This document shows positions 4,455 through 6,809 of a DNA stretch of 6,809 bases, one piece after another. Source of the DNA: Acinetobacter sp. GTDB lineage: Bacteria; Pseudomonadota; Gammaproteobacteria; Pseudomonadales; Moraxellaceae. Made by a program: the position numbers and the translations under genes. The stretch is taken from contig JASLHF010000227.1 of assembly GCA_030152275.1 (NCBI GenBank), positions 1 through 6,809 of the forward strand, in the 5' to 3' direction. How positions within the stretch are numbered: position 1 is the stretch's first letter; every line of letters starts with the position of its first letter. Under the pieces are notes generated by a model. The model ran no database searches. It was not told the origin of the DNA and saw only the letters and a program-made list of their open reading frames with translations.

Positions 4455-4736
4455 ATGCCTTATGTATTAGGAATTATTTTAACTTCTATTATTAGCAGTT
4501 TATTAGCTCGAATATTATTGGGTGCTTCATTAACTCTTTTAACATTTCCATTCGTTTCAGATTTATTAGATCAATTAATAGATTTAGCTGAAACAAATTT
4601 AAATCAATTACCTGCATTCTCTCTTAGCATGATGAAACTTTTAGAACTTGATAAATGTTTATCAATTATTTTAAGTGCTGTTCAAGTTCTTATTTACGTT
4701 AAATTAGCTAAAGTTATTGTTGGTTTTTCAAGTTAG
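4455..4736 (+). CDS. pVI-like minor coat protein (DUF2523 type)
   Basis: This 93-residue, strongly hydrophobic protein begins immediately after the adsorption gene's stop. It has two or three predicted membrane segments: about 4-35 (LGIILTSIISSLLARILLGA then LTLLTFPFV) and 68-90 (KCLSIILSAVQVLIYVKLAK), separated by an amphipathic region with LDQLIDLAETNLNQLP. The terminal pattern of a Cys followed by hydrophobic residues and a short end resembles DUF2523 proteins, which lie between pIII/TspB and Zot in inoviruses and serve as pVI, joining the pIII-like tip to the coat. The ribosome binding site is strong (GGGAGG 4444-4449, 5-nt spacer) and lies within the end of the upstream gene, favouring equal output. 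Confidence 0.8.
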   Translation: MPYVLGIILTSIISSLLARILLGASLTLLTFPFVSDLLDQLIDLAETNLNQLPAFSLSMMKLLELDKCLSIILSAVQVLIYVKLAKVIVGFSS

Positions 4737-4745
4737 GTTTTTTTT

Positions 4746-6182
4746 ATGGTTGCTACAGTTATTAGTGCTCCTCCGCGCACAGGCAAGTCACTTTATACTA
4801 TGGAGATTCTAGAAAAAGCTGTAATAGAAAATCCTGATCGTCTTATTTTTACTAATATAATCGGCTGTAAATTACCAGGCGTTCTTCCTGCTCGATCTAC
4901 GCCTGATAGTCCATTTGACTGGCGAAGTTTGCCTAATGGCGCGCTTTATGTACATGATGAAGCGCATGAACATCCCTCGTTTTGTAAAAATGATTTATTA
5001 AAAGATAAGGACTTAATTAGTCGTGATATTTATGATGAATATATAAAAAGAATTAATGATTATGAAAATTTAAAGACAGATGATAAACGATATTTATTAA
5101 CAATTTTAAAAGTTGTTAATCAATATCCTGAATTACCTTTATCATTGAAAGTTAAAGAAAAAGAATCATTAGTTCGTATTGTTAAGGATGCTTTTGAAGA
5201 AAATAATAGAAAGAGAAAAGAAGAAATTTTAGATATTGGCCGTGCATTAACAATGCATGGGCATTTCGGTATTGATATATATTTTATTACTCAACGTCCA
5301 ACATTGTTAAATGAATTTGTTAGAGCTTCTATTTCTGAGCATATCATTTTAAGACGCTTATTTAAATTGCCGTTTGCTATTGTTTATAGTTATGCTGAAT
5401 TGCAAGAAAATTTTGGCATGATGACTAGAAAAAATGCAATTACTACTCGATTTTGGTTTTATCCAAAGCATTTGTATAAATATTATGTATCTGCTGAAAG
5501 TCATCCAAAATCTAATTTTCCCAAACTCTGGTATGCAGTCGCTTTATTGCCAATATTTTTAATGTTTGGCGGTTATAAGTATACTATGGATTATTTTGGC
5601 CCCAAGACTTCATCTCAAGCTGTTACACCTGCATCAGATCATACTAAATCACATTCACAAGAAGTTGCTGCGCAATCTAAAGATCAATCTTTAAATGAAC
5701 TATGCAGATCTGCTGTTAACTTAGATAAACCTGAATGCAAAAAATACATTCAAGAAATTTCTGAAAAAGGCTTAAGTATAGCTCCAGTCAATACTTATGA
5801 TCCTGCGAAACCTTTTGATGTTCAGTATACAGTTGAAGATTTCGATCCTAAGGATTTTCCTCGTTTTAAGAATGCAATTGTTTTCAATGGAAAATGTACC
5901 GCATTTAGTCAGCAGGGAACTATTATGCATAATGTTTCAAAACAAGATTGCTGGAGGCTCGCCAACGGTGATAGGCCTTTTGATTATTATGCAGAAAAAC
6001 GTTCAGAACAGAAACAGCAGACTGTTGATCAAGATGTTAACTATAAAAAAGCTTTATATGAAAACATGGCTCGTCTAGAAGCTGAAAGAATGTATACAGC
6101 TCAAAATCCAAGCATAAAAGAAGAACAGATTGTTTTTGATGAGCCAAAATCACAGTATTTTGATTCAGCTGGTCGTTTTTGA
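4746..6182 (+). CDS. zot: Zot/pI-family morphogenesis ATPase
   Basis: This 478-residue protein is the inner-membrane motor needed for extruding filamentous virions. The cytoplasmic N-terminal domain has a Walker A loop SAPPRTGKS (7-15), a Walker B segment ALYVHDEAH (66-74), and the family signature HGHFGIDIYFITQRP (171-185) followed by RRLFKLPF. One membrane span (about 261-278) precedes a periplasmic part with Cys at 320, 331, 384 and 402 that could form two disulfides; this domain would meet the outer-membrane channel. The stretch between Walker B and the HGHFGID motif is about 100 residues, longer than I expect for the family, and the extra part (about 80-160) is Lys/Glu/Asp-rich. AGG (4735-4737) and eight Ts precede the ATG. 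No secretin gene is present, so a host secretin is presumably used. Confidence 0.92.
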   Translation: MVATVISAPPRTGKSLYTMEILEKAVIENPDRLIFTNIIGCKLPGVLPARSTPDSPFDWRSLPNGALYVHDEAHEHPSFCKNDLLKDKDLISRDIYDEYIKRINDYENLKTDDKRYLLTILKVVNQYPELPLSLKVKEKESLVRIVKDAFEENNRKRKEEILDIGRALTMHGHFGIDIYFITQRPTLLNEFVRASISEHIILRRLFKLPFAIVYSYAELQENFGMMTRKNAITTRFWFYPKHLYKYYVSAESHPKSNFPKLWYAVALLPIFLMFGGYKYTMDYFGPKTSSQAVTPASDHTKSHSQEVAAQSKDQSLNELCRSAVNLDKPECKKYIQEISEKGLSIAPVNTYDPAKPFDVQYTVEDFDPKDFPRFKNAIVFNGKCTAFSQQGTIMHNVSKQDCWRLANGDRPFDYYAEKRSEQKQQTVDQDVNYKKALYENMARLEAERMYTAQNPSIKEEQIVFDEPKSQYFDSAGRF

Positions 6183-6242
6183 TTCATAAACCTTTTCCCT
6201 TTGATTACAATACTCCCTTGTGCTTTAGCTCGGTAAGAACCA

Positions 6243-6268
6243 GAAAATGGGTTGGGGTTCCCATTTTC
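6243..6268 (+). other. 9-bp hairpin in the gap after zot
   Basis: GAAAATGGG (6243-6251) pairs perfectly with CCCATTTTC (6260-6268) around the loop TTGGGGTT. No T run follows, so it is not a standard terminator. It lies in the untranslated 108 bases between zot and the next small gene. Roles could include an mRNA end, a replication or packaging element, or control of the downstream gene. Confidence 0.6.
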
Positions 6269-6290
6269 GTCGCAAAGATTGGGGGGTTTT

Positions 6291-6410
6291 GTGTCAAAAT
6301 ATTTAATTATTGGTTTAATCTTACTTTTGTGTTCTTTGCTTATAACGATTTATGGTTATATTTCGCTTTATAAAGCCTTCAAAGAATATGAAAAAAGAAA
6401 GAAAAAATAA
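6291..6410 (+). CDS. 39-residue single-span membrane protein, candidate pVII/pIX-type coat protein
   Basis: The GTG start gives MSKYLIIGLILLLCSLLITI, a long hydrophobic helix, then YGYISLYKAFKEYEKRKKK, an amphipathic, strongly basic tail. GGGGGG (6281-6286) stands 4 bases before the start, a G-rich but irregular ribosome binding site. The size and plan (about 35-40 residues, one span, charged end) match the tiny minor coat proteins pVII and pIX of Ff phages, which cap the virion end that carries the packaging signal. That fits the long hairpin directly downstream, but the assignment is inference. The GTG start and lack of recognised homologue lower confidence. Confidence 0.6.
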   Translation: MSKYLIIGLILLLCSLLITIYGYISLYKAFKEYEKRKKK

Positions 6411-6527
6411 ATTTTTAAAGCCAAGTCATATTTTAGTAAATTAGTTAAATATTAATGTCATATCTTTGATATGTCATTGATATTTAATCTGATTTGCGTT
6501 AAAAAATATGTCTTAGCTTTTAAAAAT
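6411..6527 (+). other. About 117-nt imperfect AT-rich hairpin, candidate packaging signal or origin
   Basis: Position 6411 pairs with 6527 and pairing continues almost to the centre. The outer arm ATTTTTAAA+GC (6411-6421) pairs with GC+TTTTAAAAAT (6516-6527, one bulged T). AAG (6423-6425) and CATATTTT (6427-6434) pair with 6503-6512 around single mismatches. AAAT...AG (6438-6444) pairs with 6489-6495. The inner 20-bp stem is 6445-6464 with 6468-6487, one T-T mismatch and one G-T pair, closing on a TTT loop. It fills the gap between two small coding regions. Filamentous phages carry long imperfect hairpins as the packaging signal and as the RNA-primed minus-strand origin; which this is cannot be decided from sequence. 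Confidence 0.7.
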
Positions 6528-6540
6528 ATTGGAGTTAATA

Positions 6541-6651
6541 ATGAATACACTTGCATCTTTTTTTAATTTTCTTTTTTTGATTTTCTGCGGTTTATTGTTT
6601 TTAGTAATTGCTTTTTTTTGTTTTTTTTCACCTAATAGAAATTCTAATTAA
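6541..6651 (+). CDS. 36-residue hydrophobic membrane protein, candidate minor coat protein
   Basis: The ORF MNTLASFFNFLFLIFCGLLF continues through a Phe-rich span and ends SPNRNSN. Nine-tenths of residues 6-30 are hydrophobic, with phenylalanine dominating and two Cys. GGAG (6531-6534) with a 6-nt spacer is a proper Shine-Dalgarno, which is the main argument that this is a real gene and not chance AT-rich sequence. It is comparable in size to pVII/pIX and is followed 24 bases later by another small membrane protein gene. Function is not recognised. Confidence 0.6.
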   Translation: MNTLASFFNFLFLIFCGLLFLVIAFFCFFSPNRNSN

Positions 6652-6668
6652 GACTGATTTCCGCTGGA

Positions 6669-6809
6669 GATAACAATGGTTGTTAAATCGATATTAAAAA
6701 TTATTCCTGTAGTTTTTGCTCTTATTTTACTTTCATTTGCTTCTAAGCAATGTCAGCATAATGCTTGTGAGTCTAATAAATTTTACTGTGACTGATTTCG
6801 TATAATGTA
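6669..6809. repeat. Terminal direct repeat, right copy
   Basis: These bases are identical to 1-141 (see that entry). The copy ends four bases past the XerC half-site ATTTCGTATAA; this seems a coincidence of the assembly overlap rather than a recombination boundary. Confidence 0.95.
6676..6795 (+). CDS. 39-residue Cys-rich membrane or secreted protein
   Basis: This is the complete copy of the gene also seen at 8-127. It has a basic start (MVVKSILK), a hydrophobic core (IIPVVFALILLSFA) and a polar tail with three cysteines (KQCQHNACESNKFYCD). The core could be a signal peptide, which would release a 15-17 residue Cys peptide, or an uncleaved anchor with the tail in the periplasm. It is not a typical lipobox (SKQC). 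GGAG (6666-6669) lies 6 bases before the ATG. It is the last rightward gene before attP and the terminator, the position where CTXphi-like phages often carry accessory genes. A minor coat, immunity or envelope-acting role cannot be told apart. Confidence 0.65.
   Translation: MVVKSILKIIPVVFALILLSFASKQCQHNACESNKFYCD

Noticed and set aside
6249..6286. G-quadruplex from GGG, GGGG and GGGGGG runs
   Set aside because: Only three separate runs, with a long gap, and two of them are tied up in or next to a perfect hairpin.
6179..6373. 64-codon ORF from a TTG overlapping the zot stop
   Set aside because: It needs a TTG start with no Shine-Dalgarno, reads through the 6243-6268 hairpin, and overlaps out of frame the better supported 39-codon gene at 6291.
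1..6809. tRNA, rRNA, CRISPR array, transposon, integrase or toxin gene
   Set aside because: None seen on either strand; integration is explained by host Xer enzymes, and no ctxAB-like or other cargo gene follows zot.

Overview
The window is the complete genome of a filamentous, single-stranded DNA phage (Inoviridae-like), opened at an arbitrary point. Bases 1-141 and 6669-6809 are identical, so the molecule is best read as a circle of 6,668 nt. The gene order matches the CTXphi plan: Xer attachment site, a leftward repressor, a rightward replication initiator, an ssDNA-binding protein, the major coat protein, a TspB/pIII-type adsorption protein, a DUF2523/pVI-type minor coat protein, then the Zot/pI assembly ATPase. 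No toxin or other obvious cargo gene is visible. The AT-rich DNA and the Xer half-sites (ATTTCGTATAA and a TTATGTTAAAT-like partner) resemble the dif/pdif sites of Acinetobacter and relatives, so a Moraxellaceae host is the best guess. That host call is inference.

Region by region: 1-127 is the end of a small membrane-protein gene whose complete copy lies at 6676-6795. Bases 127-224 form a two-armed attP hairpin, followed by a rightward terminator (233-259) and a cluster of further hairpins ending leftward and possibly rightward transcription (276-328). A 64-residue probable ribbon-helix-helix repressor runs leftward (337-531). Bases 532-652 are a divergent control region with two putative promoters and three copies of a GTTACnnnGTAAC operator. 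Rightward genes then follow almost without gaps: replication initiator (653-2125), ssDNA-binding protein (2136-2459), a 32-residue Cys-rich protein (2515-2613), a 58-residue membrane protein (2617-2793) and the major coat precursor (2804-3028). A large GC-rich hairpin (3034-3112) separates these from the second block: a 24-residue membrane peptide (3127-3201), the adsorption protein (3198-4454), pVI-like (4455-4736) and Zot-like (4746-6182). The right end (6183-6668) holds two small membrane-protein genes plus the third that crosses the window boundary, a 9-bp hairpin, and a roughly 117-nt imperfect AT-rich hairpin in the only sizeable untranslated gap there.

How it probably works: the small repressor occupies operators at both divergent promoters and holds the phage quiet. 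When it is released, the initiator nicks and drives rolling-circle replication, and the ssDNA-binding protein coats the plus strand. The coat proteins sit in the inner membrane, and Zot (ATP-driven) extrudes the particle with the pVI- and pIII-like proteins at one tip. Folding of attP on single-stranded DNA would let host XerC/XerD insert the phage at the chromosomal dif site. Several genes too short for routine calling (24-58 residues) are the likely sources of the missing pVII/pIX-type minor coat proteins.
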